A stretch of 40,176 bases of DNA from Thermoprotei archaeon (GTDB lineage Archaea > Thermoproteota > Thermoprotei > Thermofilales > B69-G16): positions 1-40,176 of the forward strand of contig QMRG01000004.1 of assembly GCA_003649235.1 (NCBI GenBank), written 5' to 3'. Positions 38,942 through 40,176 of the stretch are shown here, one piece after another. The first letter of the stretch is position 1, and each line of letters begins with the position of its first letter. Below the pieces are notes generated by a model. That model saw nothing but the letters and a program-made list of their open reading frames with translations. It made no database searches and had not been told where the DNA came from. A program made the translations under genes and the position numbers.

Positions 38942-39976
38942 ATGTCTACTATAAAGAATTTGCCTACAGGAAGCATAGTCGTAGGCAAACTACCTAAGGG
39001 ATGTGAGCTATGTCAACGAGGTAGAAAAAGCATAATTTTCGTAACTGGGCTATGTCCTCGTAAATGTTTCTACTGTCCCTTAAGTAAGGAGAGAAGAAGA
39101 GACGTGTTTATTATTAACGAGAAAGAAGTAACTGAGCTTAACGAAAAAATATTGATAAGCGAAATTTTGAAATCCGATTCTCTAGGAGTGGGTATAACTG
39201 GCGGAGATCCACTCGTTAAGCTAGACAGGACGCTTTTTACCATAAGGGTCTTAAAAGACTACTTTCCCGATATGCATATTCACCTATATACAACTGGTAT
39301 CACATTAACTAAGACGATTTTATCTAAACTTGAGAAAAGCGGACTGGATGAACTCAGAATACACCCTAAACCTAGAAACTGGAGGAAAATAGAGTTAGCG
39401 CTGAAAGAATCAAACATGGAAGTAGGAGCTGAAATACCAGCGCTACCGGGTTCTGTAGAAGAAATCAAAATTTTTGCAGAGTACCTTGCTGATATTGGGG
39501 CCCATTTTCTAAATATAAACGAACTTGAATTCAGCGAGACGAACGCGTTAGCTCTTCTACAAAGAGGCTATCGCATGAATGACGACTATATAACGGCTAA
39601 AGGAAGCAGAGAAACAGCGATTAGAGTTCTTGAATGGGCGGCACATCATCTCGATTTAAACATACACTTTTGTCCAGCGGTAGTTAAAGATCGTTATCAA
39701 ACAAGTCTTAGATTATACAGAAAAGCTGTGGCGATAGCCAAAAATTATCAACAAGTAACAGACGAAGGATTATTGAGATATTTGAAAGTTGTCACAAAAA
39801 ATCCAGAAAAACTCCAACAAATAATTCCAAAATCATTATTAGAAGTTAAAGAAAATAAAGTATATACTAGCGTATTTTTCGCTGATCGTTTAATAAAGGC
39901 GGGGTATACTGTATATTTAGTAGAAGAATCTCCTACTCCACAACGTCAAATATTAAACATAGGAAAATATCATTAG
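38942..39976 (+). CDS. radical SAM protein (COG2108-like)
   Basis: GCELCQRGRKSIIFVTGLCPRKCFYCPLSKERR, GITGGDPLVKLDRTLFTIRVLK. Confidence 0.88.
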   Translation: MSTIKNLPTGSIVVGKLPKGCELCQRGRKSIIFVTGLCPRKCFYCPLSKERRRDVFIINEKEVTELNEKILISEILKSDSLGVGITGGDPLVKLDRTLFTIRVLKDYFPDMHIHLYTTGITLTKTILSKLEKSGLDELRIHPKPRNWRKIELALKESNMEVGAEIPALPGSVEEIKIFAEYLADIGAHFLNINELEFSETNALALLQRGYRMNDDYITAKGSRETAIRVLEWAAHHLDLNIHFCPAVVKDRYQTSLRLYRKAVAIAKNYQQVTDEGLLRYLKVVTKNPEKLQQIIPKSLLEVKENKVYTSVFFADRLIKAGYTVYLVEESPTPQRQILNIGKYH

Positions 39977-39993
39977 AGCAGAGTATTGCCTAA

Positions 39994-40098
39994 AGCCCCG
40001 GGCGGGACTCGAACCCGCGACCCCCGCCTCGCTGGGCAAGGTAGACTCAATTGTCCTCGCATACCAAGGCGGTGCTCTACCACCTGAGCTACCGGGGC
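39994..40098 (-). tRNA. tRNA-Thr (GGT) with ~32-nt intron
   Basis: Minus strand GCCCCGG TA GCTCAGGTGGTAGAGC A CCGCC TTGGTA[tgcgaggacaattgagtctaccttgcccagcg]A GGCGG ... GCGGGTTCGAGTCCCGC CCGGGGC T. Confidence 0.92.
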
Positions 40099-40176
40099 TA
40101 ATATCTATTCTTTTCACTATTTTATTAAGTTTACCTAGACCTTTAATACTGGTTTAGATTTGTAAAGCTTTTTGTA

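Overview
The window is a compact, AT-rich archaeal chromosome segment. It looks Thermoproteota-like: intron-rich tRNAs, Orc1/Cdc6, CDC48, Elf1, Sec61beta, an RPA-like OB-fold protein and GGGP synthase. Most of it is housekeeping/informational genes: FEN1, Pcm, CDC48/VAT, aEF1B, Rpb4, DUF655, aIF5A, NAD kinase, Nth, dCTP deaminase, MetAP, translin, EndoV, diphthine synthase, Dim2-like KH, Rio1, aIF1A, PEP synthase and TiaS. There are 7 tRNA genes (4 with introns, one apparently with two) and a full-length archaeal RNase P RNA. No CRISPR array, intact IS element or prophage was seen. The most interesting signals are: (1) two divergent, previously unlisted C/D-box sRNA candidates sharing one palindromic TATA element, one carrying an anti-SD-complementary guide; (2) a tRNA-Lys with an apparent D-arm intron plus an anticodon-loop intron, overlapped by the upstream ORF; (3) a 92-bp perfect internal repeat between the two AAA domains of CDC48; (4) an abrupt amino/keto compositional switch inside ppsA; (5) a small secreted/two-helix protein resembling Ced/Ted-type DNA-import pilins; (6) a translationally coupled translin-EndoV pair; (7) a decayed or frameshifted small ORF beside tRNA-Leu. 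Functional calls come from motif recognition by eye; no searches were run.
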